Positions 6,790 through 14,900 of a stretch of DNA of 15,176 bases are shown here, in pieces; position 1 is the first letter of the stretch; each line of letters opens with the position of its first letter. The stretch spans positions 1 to 15,176 of the forward strand of contig JAUYGW010000208.1 of the NCBI GenBank assembly GCA_030690245.1. The letters run 5' to 3'. The DNA is from Gallionella sp. (lineage in GTDB: Bacteria; Pseudomonadota; Gammaproteobacteria; Burkholderiales; Gallionellaceae). Made by a program: the position numbers and the translations under genes. Under the pieces are notes generated by a model, which was given only the letters and a program-made list of their open reading frames with translations, did not search any database and was not told the DNA's origin.

Positions 6790-6924
6790 GGCAATGCCAA
6801 GGGAACCAAACCGGCACCAACCAGTCTATCCGGCGAGCATATTCAGCCCGCCTGGTTCAATAGAGTGTCGAATATCTGCAACAACGAATTTTGTATGTCA
6901 ATTTTTTAACCTAAGGAAGCCATT
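6790..6924. other. Intergenic region between lipA and cytochrome c gene
   Basis: No gene or strong hairpin was seen in these 135 bases. The right part (6885-6910) is AT-rich and probably contains the cytochrome promoter, but I cannot place hexamers convincingly. AAGGAAG (6913-6919) is the cytochrome ribosome binding site. Confidence 0.4.
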
Positions 6925-7242
6925 ATGAAAATTCGCTATCTCGTGTTGACTGCAGCCTTGTCTGTTTCCGCTACCGCTTTCGCCGCAGGCGATGGCGCAG
7001 CGCTGTTCAAGCAGAATAATTGCGGCGCTTGCCATGCCGCTGCCAAAAAAACAGTAGGACCGGCGCTGGCGGATATCGCCGCCAAATATAAGGGCGACAA
7101 AGGCGCCCAGGCCAAACTGGAAGCCAAGACGCGCAGCGGCGGCGCCGGGTCTTTCGGCACCATGCCCATGCCTCCCACCGCAAAATCGGCCAGCGATGCC
7201 GACATCAAGACTATGGTAGCGTGGATTCTGGGCCAGAAGTAG
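6925..7242 (+). CDS. Periplasmic monohaem cytochrome c (class I, c551/c8-like)
   Basis: This 105-residue small electron carrier would shuttle electrons in the periplasm. Residues 1-20 are a Sec signal peptide with likely cleavage after AFA (mature AGDGAALF). The single haem site is C33-G-A-C36-H37. The sixth ligand is probably M82 in the PMPP motif, which P. aeruginosa cytochrome c551 also has. GPALADIAAKYKGD and the C-terminal DADIKTMVAWILGQK helix also fit this class. AAGGAAG lies five bases before the ATG. A strong terminator follows 20 bases after the stop, so it is probably a single-gene transcript. The redox partner cannot be told from the window. Confidence 0.93.
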   Translation: MKIRYLVLTAALSVSATAFAAGDGAALFKQNNCGACHAAAKKTVGPALADIAAKYKGDKGAQAKLEAKTRSGGAGSFGTMPMPPTAKSASDADIKTMVAWILGQK

Positions 7243-7262
7243 GGTTGCGCTATCGTTCAAAG

Positions 7263-7285
7263 AAGCCGGTGTGAACCGGCTTTTT
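7263..7285 (+). terminator. Rho-independent terminator after the cytochrome c gene
   Basis: An eight-base perfect stem AAGCCGGT/ACCGGCTT with a GTGA loop runs straight into five Ts at 7281-7285. It starts 20 bases after the cytochrome stop codon. Confidence 0.92.
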
Positions 7286-7319
7286 GTTGCCTGCGGCGCC
7301 GGGGATCGCCGCCGCGTGC

Positions 7320-7328
7320 TGCTATAAT
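7320..7328 (+). promoter_or_regulatory. Extended -10 promoter for the ribonuclease-tonB-aroE-mtgA cluster
   Basis: TGCTATAAT is a perfect extended -10 element (TG-n-TATAAT). No good -35 is present at the right distance, which extended -10 promoters can tolerate. Transcription would start near 7335, leaving a leader of only about 20 bases before the ATG at 7356. Confidence 0.5.
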
Positions 7329-7355
7329 CTGCGGCAAATTTCCACTCACCCCCTC

Positions 7356-9401
7356 ATGAATATCCTTTACGAAGAAGACGGCAGTTTCAAGGTCGGCAGC
7401 ATCATGGCCGACAACACCACCTCGCTCCAGGTTGAAAACGTTTCCGGCAAGCGCAGCAAGATTAAGGCGGCCAATGTAATGCTGCGTTTCACCCAGCCCG
7501 CCCTGGCCGAATTTTTAGCCCAGGCCGAAGCGGCTGCCGCAGGCATCGAAGTGGATTTCCTGTGGGAATGCTGCCCGCCGGACGAGTTTGGCTTCGAGCA
7601 GATCGCCGCCGAATATTTCGGCCATGCGCCGAGCTCGCTGGAGGCCGCCGCCGCGCTGATCCGCCTGCACGGCGCGCCGATCTATTTCCACCGGAAAGGC
7701 AAGGGCCGCTACCGCGCCGCGCCGCCGGATGTGCTCAAGGCCGCGCTGGCCGGCGCCGAGAAAAAGCGTCAGGCTTTGGCGTTGCAGGCGCGCTACACGG
7801 AGCAGCTTTGCCGCTTCGAGTTGCCGGCCGAATTCGCCGAACTTCTCACGCAATTGCTCTACAAACCGGATCGCAACACCCTCGAAGTCAAGGCGCTGGA
7901 AGCGGCCTGTGCGGCAACGCATTTATCCGCCGCGCATTTGCTGCAACGCTGCGGCGCGTTGCCTTCCACGCATGATTATCATTTGCAGAAATTCCTGGTT
8001 GAACACTTCCCCGGCGGCACGGGCTTCCCGCCGGTCGAGTTGAACACATGGGACGAATTGCCGCTGGCCGGCGTCAACGCCTTCAGCATCGACGATGCCA
8101 CCACCACGGAAATCGACGATGCGATCTCGGTGGAGAAACTGGCGAACGGCAACTGGCGTATCGGCGTGCATATCGCCGCGCCCGCGCTGGGCATGCCGCG
8201 CGACTCGGCAGGCGACAAGATCGCAGCGCAGCGGCTTTCCACCGTGTATATGCCGGGACAGAAAATCACCATGCTGCCGGACAGCGTGGTGCAGGCCTTC
8301 ACGCTGTGCGCCGACCGCGTCAGCCCCGCGCTGTCGATGTATAACGAAGTGGATGCTGAAACGCTGGCGATACTGGGCCACGAAAGCCGCGTCGAGCGCA
8401 TCCATATCGCCGCGAACCTGCGCCATGACACGCTGGAACCGCTGTTCAACGAGGAGACGCTGGCGGCGGGCAAACTCGATTATCCCTACGCGGGCGAACT
8501 CACGTTGTTATGGAATCTGGCGCAAAAACTGGAAGCGGCGCGCGGCAAGCCGTCCGACAACAGCACGCAGCAAGTCGATTACAACTTCCATATCGAGTCC
8601 GATCACGTCAGCATCACGCAGCGGCGGCGCGGCTCCCCGATCGACAAGGTGGTTTCCGAGCTGATGATCCTGGTGAACAGCGAATGGGGCCGGCATCTCG
8701 CCGAGCACGGCTTCGTCGGCATCTACCGCACGCAGCAGAACGGCAAGGTCAGGATGAGCACCGTCGCCGCGCCGCATCAGGGCCTGGGCGTGGCACAATA
8801 CATGTGGTCGAGCTCGCCGCTGCGCCGCTATGTGGATCTGCTGAACCAGCGCCAGATCATCGCGATGTTGCGCGATGAAGAACCCGCTTATCCGAAGAAC
8901 GACACCGCGCTGTACGCCGCGATACGCGATTTCGACACCATGTACACCATCTACAACGAGTTCCAGCGCAACATGGAACGCTACTGGTGTCTGCGCTGGC
9001 TGCAGCAGGAACAGGCTAAGCTGGTTAAAGAACAAGACGCTTCCACTCCGCCGCAAGTACCCTCTGGTGGAACTACTAGCCATTCGACTAAGCCCGCAAG
9101 CGGGCAAGTCGCTGGTTATCCCCAACCCTCCCCCGCAAGCGGGGGAGGAAGCGAACGAGAAAATCAATCGTTGATTCCTGCAAGCGAATCGCTGCGCGAG
9201 ATTGTCGTTACTGCCAACGTGCTGCGTGAAAACCTGGTCAAGCTGACCGGCATCCCGCTGATTTTCCGCGCACCGTCGCTGCCGGAGTTGCCCGCCAACA
9301 CCCTTGTGCAACTGGCCATCGTTTCGATTGATTTGCTCGACCTGGATGTGCAGACGCGTTTTGTCGCGGCGATAACGGAGGAGGAGCCTGCCGAGTGCTG
9401 A
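7356..9401 (+). CDS. RNB-domain exoribonuclease (RNase II/R family) with an in-frame repeat insertion
   Basis: This 681-residue cytosolic 3'-5' exoribonuclease degrades RNA processively. The catalytic RNB core starts near residue 235: SIDDATTTEIDDAISVE gives D246, E252, D254 and D255 as metal ligands (E252 aligns with an Asp in E. coli RNase II). SPLRRYVDLLNQRQ holds the conserved arginine region. The N-terminal 1-230 is a divergent RNA-binding part; the C-terminal part, a short beta segment, contains LVKLTGIPLIF. Residues about 562-611 (ASTPPQVPSGG to SLIPASE) are low-complexity and encoded by two palindromic repeats, so they are a probable insertion between RNB core and C-terminal part. ATG 7356 was chosen over the upstream in-frame start at 7284, because that reading begins inside the terminator and would give a nonconserved 24-residue extension. 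It overlaps the next gene by seven bases. Confidence 0.92.
   Translation: MNILYEEDGSFKVGSIMADNTTSLQVENVSGKRSKIKAANVMLRFTQPALAEFLAQAEAAAAGIEVDFLWECCPPDEFGFEQIAAEYFGHAPSSLEAAAALIRLHGAPIYFHRKGKGRYRAAPPDVLKAALAGAEKKRQALALQARYTEQLCRFELPAEFAELLTQLLYKPDRNTLEVKALEAACAATHLSAAHLLQRCGALPSTHDYHLQKFLVEHFPGGTGFPPVELNTWDELPLAGVNAFSIDDATTTEIDDAISVEKLANGNWRIGVHIAAPALGMPRDSAGDKIAAQRLSTVYMPGQKITMLPDSVVQAFTLCADRVSPALSMYNEVDAETLAILGHESRVERIHIAANLRHDTLEPLFNEETLAAGKLDYPYAGELTLLWNLAQKLEAARGKPSDNSTQQVDYNFHIESDHVSITQRRRGSPIDKVVSELMILVNSEWGRHLAEHGFVGIYRTQQNGKVRMSTVAAPHQGLGVAQYMWSSSPLRRYVDLLNQRQIIAMLRDEEPAYPKNDTALYAAIRDFDTMYTIYNEFQRNMERYWCLRWLQQEQAKLVKEQDASTPPQVPSGGTTSHSTKPASGQVAGYPQPSPASGGGSERENQSLIPASESLREIVVTANVLRENLVKLTGIPLIFRAPSLPELPANTLVQLAIVSIDLLDLDVQTRFVAAITEEEPAEC
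9061..9120 (-). repeat. Palindromic element inside the ribonuclease gene (reverse copy of the lipB element)
   Basis: On the minus strand it reads GATAACCAGCGACTTG, then a GCCCGC-TT-GCGGGC stem, then TAGTCGAATGGCTAG and a GTTCCA-like tail. The first 16 and the 15 bases after the stem are identical to 4464-4479 and 4500-4514. CGACT (9085-9089) pairs with AGTCG (9107-9111) and GCCCGC (9092-9097) with GCGGGC (9100-9105). The inner stem sequence differs between the copies although pairing is kept. It is translated in frame as part of residues 569-589. Confidence 0.88.
9127..9148. repeat. Perfect 10-base palindrome inside the ribonuclease insertion
   Basis: CCTCCCCCGC and GCGGGGGAGG are separated by AA, a very stable hairpin. 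It sits six bases after the palindromic element at 9061-9120 and encodes PSPASGGG. Its CCCGCAAGCGGG core matches the inner stem of that neighbour, so the two may be parts of one composite repeat. Confidence 0.85.
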
Positions 9402-10246
9402 CATGGCTGAAAAAACCCATGGCCGGCGCGATGATCTTCTCGGTCGCGTTTCACGCCTTCGCGTTGTTCGGCGTCGCGCTGGTGCTGCCCGATCCGCGCA
9501 GCGCGATCGACTTCATCCAGCCGCTGCAAGTGGTGCTGGTCAACGCCAAGTCGAAATCCAGGCCGGCAAAAGCCGATGCGCTGGCGCAGGCCAACCTGGA
9601 TGGCGGCGGCAATACCCCCGATGACCGCCAAGCCAAGACCCCGTTGCCCGCGATACGCGACGACCAGCAGTTCACCCCGGAGCAGATCGCCAAGCGCGTG
9701 GCGCAGCTTGAGGAAGAATCGAAACGGATGCTGACCCGGCTCAAGAGCGAGCACAAGGTGGCGCAACCGGAGCTCAAAAAACATCAAAGCAGCGACATGC
9801 GCAGCGGCGAAGACCTGGTGCAGAAATCACTGGAGATCGCGCGCCTCGAAGCGCAGATCAACAAGAATTGGGACACGTACCAGAAGCAGCCACGGCGCAA
9901 ATTCATCGGCGCACGCACGCAGGAATACCGCTTCGCGCAATACATCGAGGACTGGCGCATCAAGGTGGAGCGCATCGGCAACCTGAATTACCCGGAACAG
10001 GCGCGCCAGCAAAAAATTTTCGGCAGCCTGCGACTCAGCGTGTCGATCAATGCGGACGGCAGCCTCGGGCCCATCGAAGTGAGCAAGTCGTCGGGCAACC
10101 GGGTTCTGGATGCGGCGGCGATGCGCATCGTCAAGCTCGCCGCCCCCTACTCACCGCTGCCGCCGGACATTCGCAAAGATACCGACATCCTGGTCATCAC
10201 GCGCACCTGGACGTTCACCTCGTCGGAACGACTGGAAAGCGAATAA
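9395..10246 (+). CDS. TonB-family energy transducer-like protein
   Basis: This 283-residue protein has one N-terminal transmembrane anchor (about 10-31, GAMIFSVAFHAFALFGVALVL) and a periplasmic remainder. The C-terminal domain (about 195-275) has TonB features: YPEQARQQKIFGSLRLSVSI, DGSLGPIEVSKSSGNRVLDAAAMRIVKLAAPYSPLPPDI and a final ITRTWTF strand. TonB proteins pass proton-motive energy to outer-membrane receptors through ExbB/ExbD. The usual long Pro-rich spacer is missing; instead there is a charged, probably helical segment (about 95-160). No exbBD is nearby, so it may have another envelope role. GTG 9395 overlaps the ribonuclease stop by seven bases; aroE starts 13 bases after the stop. 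I infer co-transcription. Confidence 0.85.
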   Translation: MLTWLKKPMAGAMIFSVAFHAFALFGVALVLPDPRSAIDFIQPLQVVLVNAKSKSRPAKADALAQANLDGGGNTPDDRQAKTPLPAIRDDQQFTPEQIAKRVAQLEEESKRMLTRLKSEHKVAQPELKKHQSSDMRSGEDLVQKSLEIARLEAQINKNWDTYQKQPRRKFIGARTQEYRFAQYIEDWRIKVERIGNLNYPEQARQQKIFGSLRLSVSINADGSLGPIEVSKSSGNRVLDAAAMRIVKLAAPYSPLPPDIRKDTDILVITRTWTFTSSERLESE

Positions 10247-10259
10247 AGGTAACCGAGTT

Positions 10260-11099
10260 ATGACCGACAAATACGCCGTCATCGGCAACCCCATCGCCCA
10301 CAGCAAATCGCCGCTGATCCACAGCATGTTCGCCGCACAGACCGGGCAGGACATCAGCTACGAGACGATCCTCGCGCCGCTGGATGGCTTTGCCGCGACC
10401 GTCGAGCGACTGCGCAAGGAAGACTACAAGGGCTGCAATGTCACGGTGCCTTTCAAACTTCAGGCTTTTAACCTTACCCCCTTTGGCAAGCAGCAAGCTC
10501 AGGATGCAAATGCCGCAAACACTCTTACTTTTGAAGGCAATAAAATAATAGCCAACAATACCGATGGAATAGGCTTGGTGCGCGATATTGAACAAAACCT
10601 CGGTTTTTCTTTGCAAGGTAAGCGGGTACTGCTGATGGGTGCAGGCGGTGCAGCGCGCGGGATTCAGATGCCGTTGGTACTCGCAAAAGTTCAGCGCCTA
10701 GTCATTGCAAACCGCACTTTTGAAAAGGCAAAAGAGATGGAAGAAGAGGTGCTTATGTATGGGCACAAACACTATGGAAAGCTGTTTGATGTAGAAATAG
10801 CCGCAAGAAATTACTCCGACCTAGGCGATGAACAATTCGATATTGTCATCAACGCCACCTCCAGCGGCCTGACCGACGAAATGCCTCCGCTACCAACGGA
10901 CATCTTCGCGCCCGGCGCGCTGGCCTACGACATGATGTACGGGCGCGAGACGCCGTTCATGAGATTCGCGCGCGAACAAGGCGCGCAGGTAGCCGACGGC
11001 CTCGGCATGCTGGTCGAACAGGCCGCCGAGGCGTTCTGCATCTGGCGCGGTGTGAGCCCGGACACCGCGCCGGTCATCGCTGCGTTGCGCAATCGCTAA
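10260..11099 (+). CDS. aroE: Shikimate dehydrogenase (mosaic composition)
   Basis: AroE reduces 3-dehydroshikimate to shikimate with NADPH in the aromatic amino acid pathway. All key sites are visible in 279 residues: SKS (S15, S17) and NVTVPFK (K66) for shikimate, NNTDG (D102), the GAGGAARG dinucleotide loop (128-134), the NRT motif (151-153) and Q254 in GMLVEQ. The ATG at 10260 is chosen because AVIGNPIAHSKSP begins at the normal distance; AGGTAACC lies upstream. Composition is uneven: about 10450-10850 (residues 64-197) is AT-rich with many AAA, AAT and CTT codons, while both ends share the GC-rich codon use of the neighbours. Hand counts of 60-base lines give 39 G+C at 10321, 21 at 10501, 23 at 10741 and 36 at 10921. 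The protein nevertheless looks intact. Confidence 0.95.
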   Translation: MTDKYAVIGNPIAHSKSPLIHSMFAAQTGQDISYETILAPLDGFAATVERLRKEDYKGCNVTVPFKLQAFNLTPFGKQQAQDANAANTLTFEGNKIIANNTDGIGLVRDIEQNLGFSLQGKRVLLMGAGGAARGIQMPLVLAKVQRLVIANRTFEKAKEMEEEVLMYGHKHYGKLFDVEIAARNYSDLGDEQFDIVINATSSGLTDEMPPLPTDIFAPGALAYDMMYGRETPFMRFAREQGAQVADGLGMLVEQAAEAFCIWRGVSPDTAPVIAALRNR

Positions 11100-11161
11100 T
11101 GTGTACGCAGAATACAAGCAGCGATCAACGCCCTGTTCACCCAAGGCATCGCATTGCTTTT

Positions 11162-11219
11162 GTAGGTGCGAATTCATTCGCACGCGATCCATTGCCTGTG
11201 CGAATGAATTCGCACCTAC
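11162..11219. repeat. Paired REP-like palindromes (family 2, copy 2)
   Basis: Palindromes at 11162-11183 and 11198-11219 (reversed) match the pair at 3334-3391, both starting GTAGGTGCGAATT. The 14-base spacer length is the same but its sequence is not. The unit lies between aroE and mtgA and ends 25 bases before the mtgA ATG, where it could affect message stability or read-through in the cluster. Confidence 0.87.
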
Positions 11220-11244
11220 AGGCCCGTCAACTGTCCCCGACAAA

Positions 11245-11940
11245 ATGAAAAAACTCTGGGGCTGGACATGGCGTGCGCTGGCAATCTGTTTCGCCCTGTT
11301 GCTGCTTTATCAACTGTGGATTTTCGCGCATATCTGCTGGTGGATAAAATTCAACCCGTCCACCAGCGCGTTCATGGAAAGCCGCCTGGAAATCATGCAG
11401 GACAAGAACCCGGGTGCCGAACTGCGCCATCAGTGGGTGCCCTACGCGAAGATTTCCAACAACCTCAAGCGCGCGCTGATCGCGTCGGAAGACGCGAAGT
11501 TCGTCGACCACGAAGGCTTCGACTGGGAGGGCATCCAGAAGGCCTATGAGAAAAACATGAAGAAGGGCAAGATTGTCGCGGGCGGCTCCACCATCAGCCA
11601 GCAGCTCGCCAAGAATTTGTTTCTCTCCACCAAACGCACGCCGTGGCGCAAGGGCGAGGAAGTGCTCATTACCGTGATGCTGGAAGCGGTGATGGACAAG
11701 CGGCGCATTTTCGAGATTTATCTCAACGTGATCGAATGGGGCAACGGCGTGTTCGGCGCGGAAGCGGCCGCGCGCCACTACTACCGCACCAAAGCGGCCA
11801 GCCTTAATGCGGAGCAGGCCGCCAAACTTGCCGCGATGGTGCCCAACCCGCGCTATTACGACACCCACCGCGAAGCGCGCGGCCTGTTGCGCAAAACAGG
11901 CATTATTCTCGGCCGCATGAACGATGCGGAAATCCCCTGA
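11245..11940 (+). CDS. mtgA: Monofunctional biosynthetic peptidoglycan transglycosylase
   Basis: MtgA polymerises lipid II into glycan strands at the periplasmic face of the inner membrane (GT51 family, no transpeptidase domain). It has 231 residues with one N-terminal membrane anchor (about 8-29). GT51 motifs follow in order: IASEDAKFVDHEGFDW (catalytic E82), GGSTISQQLAKNLF (113-126), RKGEEVLITVMLE (135-147), DKRRIFEIYLNVIEWGNGVFGAEAAA (151-176) and MVPNPRYY. ATG 11245 was chosen because the longer in-frame reading from 11101 translates the REP pair and is not family-like. It is the last gene of the cluster starting with the ribonuclease. No clear terminator was seen after it. Confidence 0.95.
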   Translation: MKKLWGWTWRALAICFALLLLYQLWIFAHICWWIKFNPSTSAFMESRLEIMQDKNPGAELRHQWVPYAKISNNLKRALIASEDAKFVDHEGFDWEGIQKAYEKNMKKGKIVAGGSTISQQLAKNLFLSTKRTPWRKGEEVLITVMLEAVMDKRRIFEIYLNVIEWGNGVFGAEAAARHYYRTKAASLNAEQAAKLAAMVPNPRYYDTHREARGLLRKTGIILGRMNDAEIP

Positions 11941-11994
11941 GAATCAGGCAGGCGATGTGATAGGATTTGCTCCTCATATCAACCTGCAATCGCA

Positions 11995-14900
11995 ATGGAA
12001 CAAGACAAGGAATCCAGCCAGCCGGCAGCCCATGGCAGCGCCGTGGCAGTGCGCCATGGCCGCGTGGCCGGGCACGGCCAGAAAGCCGATGCCGGCGCCG
12101 TGCTCGCGGCAACCCGATTCCCGCTACTGCGCCGCATCTCGATCACCAGCCTGCTGGCCACCCTTATCACCGCCACCCTGCTGATATTCCTGTACCGGCA
12201 GGATCAACTTGCCGAGCATGAACAAATCGCCGCGCAGGAAAATGAAAAGACTGCGGTTCATCTCATTCAACTGATGGACGGGCAGATCACTGCTTACGTT
12301 GCCGCCACCGCCGGGCTCGATACCCGGGCCCTGCGGACAAATCCGGGCATCGCCCCATTCAACGCCATCCTGAATACGGTCCGCGAACACGATATTCTCA
12401 AGCTCAAGCTGTACAACCCGTCGGGGATAACCATCTTCTCGTCAGTCCCGGACGATATCGGCGGAACCAGCCGGAATCCGGAAATGCCGAAGAAAGCACT
12501 GGCAAGCGGGACGCAGCACCGGCTGGAATTCCGCGATACGTTCCGCACCCCGGCCGGCGATGTCCGCGATCGCCATATCCTCGCAACCTATGTGCCGCTG
12601 ATTCATGCGGAAAAGCGCATCGGGGTGCTGGAAATTTATGCGGACATCACGCCGTCGTTTGACCGCATCTACGCCAAAACCATCCATATCGCGCTGATTA
12701 TCTTCGGTGTCTTCGCCGCACTGTATGCGACCCTGTTTTTATCCGCTTTCAGAGCCGATCGCGCCATTGCCGAATGGCAGAAAACTGTCGCCGACAACAA
12801 CCGCAAATTGACTGAGAGCGAAGCGCGCCTGTGGACGACGATCAACTCGGCGCTGGACGCGGTAATCAGCATCGATGCGGAAAGCCGGCTGATCGGCTTC
12901 AATCCGGCAGCGGAGGCCATGTTCGGCTGGCGCAGAGCAGAAGTTATCGGGCGGACGATGACCGAACTGCTGATCCCGGAACGCCACCGCAGCAGCCACC
13001 AAAACGGGATTGACCGCTATATAAAGACCGGCGAAACCCATATCCTGAACCGCCGCTTTGAAATCACCGCGCTGCGGCGCGACGGTGCCGAATTTCCAAT
13101 CGAACTGACCATCACGCCGATCCAGGAGGGCGAGCGCGTTATTTTCACCGCCTACATTCGCGACATCACCGAGCACAAGCGCGTGGAAGAGGCGCAGCAG
13201 GAAGCATTGCACCGCCTCCAGCTCATCACCAGCCAGGTGCCCGGCGCCGTTTACCAATTCCTGCTGCGCCCGGACGGCAGCTACTGCCTTCCTTTTGCCA
13301 GCGATGCCATCCGCGGATTATTCCGGGCCAGCCCGGAGGAAATCCGCGAGGATGCCTCCAGACTATTTGCAGCGATCCACCCGGACGACCATGACGACAC
13401 GCTCGCCTCCATCGAGGCATCGGCGCGCGATTTAACACCGTGGCATCATGAGTTCCGGGTGAAATTCGATGACGGCACGGTGCTCTGGCTGCAGGGCGAC
13501 TCGCAGCCGCTGCGCGAGGCGGACGGTTCGACGCTCTGGCACGGGTTTATCACGGATATTACCGGGCGCAAGCAGGCCGAGGAAGAATTGCGCGAGAGCC
13601 GCGCGTTCCACCAGTCGGTCACCGAGGCCATGGGAGAGATCGGCATCGGGCTGTTCATCGTCGATGCCGATTACCGCGTCCGCTACATGAACGCCGTGAT
13701 GAAGGAATGGTTCGGCGACCAGACCGGACAGACCTGTTATTCATCCATCGGCGGAGCTACCGGGCAATGCGCGCATTGCCAGATCGAGCAGGTGCTCATC
13801 GAGAAAGCAACGACACGCTACACGCCGGTCATGCAGGACGGTCGCGCCTTCGACATCATCGCGACGCCTATCCAGAACCGGGATGGGACGATTTCCAAGC
13901 TGGAAGTGATCCGCGACGTGACGGAACACCGGCTGGCCGAACAGGAGCTGCGCATCGCCGCAAAGGCGTTCGAATCGCAGGAAGGCATGTTCATCACCAG
14001 CGCCAACGGCATCATCGAGCGCGTCAATAAAGCCTTCATCGAGATCACCGGCTACAGCGCCGAGGAGGTAGTCGGGAAAACAGCCGCTATCCTTAAGTCC
14101 GGGAGGCACGATGCGGCGTTCTACCAGGCCATCCGCGACGCGCTCGAAGGCGACGGCTACTGGCAGGGCGAGATATGGAACCGGCGCAAAAATGGCGAAA
14201 TCTACCCGGAATGGCAAACCATCTCGGCGGTAATAGGGACGGATGAGCAAGTCACCCATTACGTTTCCGCCTTCGCCGACATCAGCCAGCGCAAGCAATC
14301 GGAAGAGCAGATTCACTCCCTGGCTTTCTACGACCCGCTCACCCAGTTACCCAACCGGCGGCTCCTGCTCGACCGCTTGCATCAGGCGCTGGCGCTGAGC
14401 GTCCGCACCGACCGGCAGGGCGCGCTGCTGTTTATCGATCTCGACAACTTCAAGAGCATCAACGATACCCAAGGCCATGCGGTCGGCGACCTGCTGCTGG
14501 TCGAAGTGGCCAAGCGCTTGCAAGGCTGCATCCGGGAAGGCGACACCACCGCGCGGCTGGGCGGTGACGAGTTCGTCGTCCTGCTTGAAGACCTGGACGA
14601 AGACGAACAGGTCGCCGCCGCCCAGGCCGAAACCGCAGGAGAAAAAATACGCGAGATTCTCGGGCAACCCTGCCTCATCAACGGCCAGGAACACCATAGC
14701 ACCGCCAGCATCGGCATCACGCTGTTCCGCGGGCCGGTGAGGACGATGGAAGAAATGCTCAAGCGGGCGGATGTCGCGCTGTACCAGGCCAAGGCAGACG
14801 GGCGCAATACCGTACGCTTCTTCGATCCCGCCATGCAGACTGCGGTCAGCGCCCGCGTCGCGCTGGAATCCGATCTGCGCCGCGCCGTTTCGGAGCAGGA

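Noticed and set aside
8508..9404. A 298-codon minus-strand frame opposite the ribonuclease
   Set aside because: It has shadow-like composition and no recognisable motif, while the plus strand encodes a conserved RNB protein.
11101..11244. Longer N-terminus for MtgA starting at 11101
   Set aside because: The extra 48 residues are translated from a REP doublet and the family N-terminus with its membrane anchor begins at 11245.
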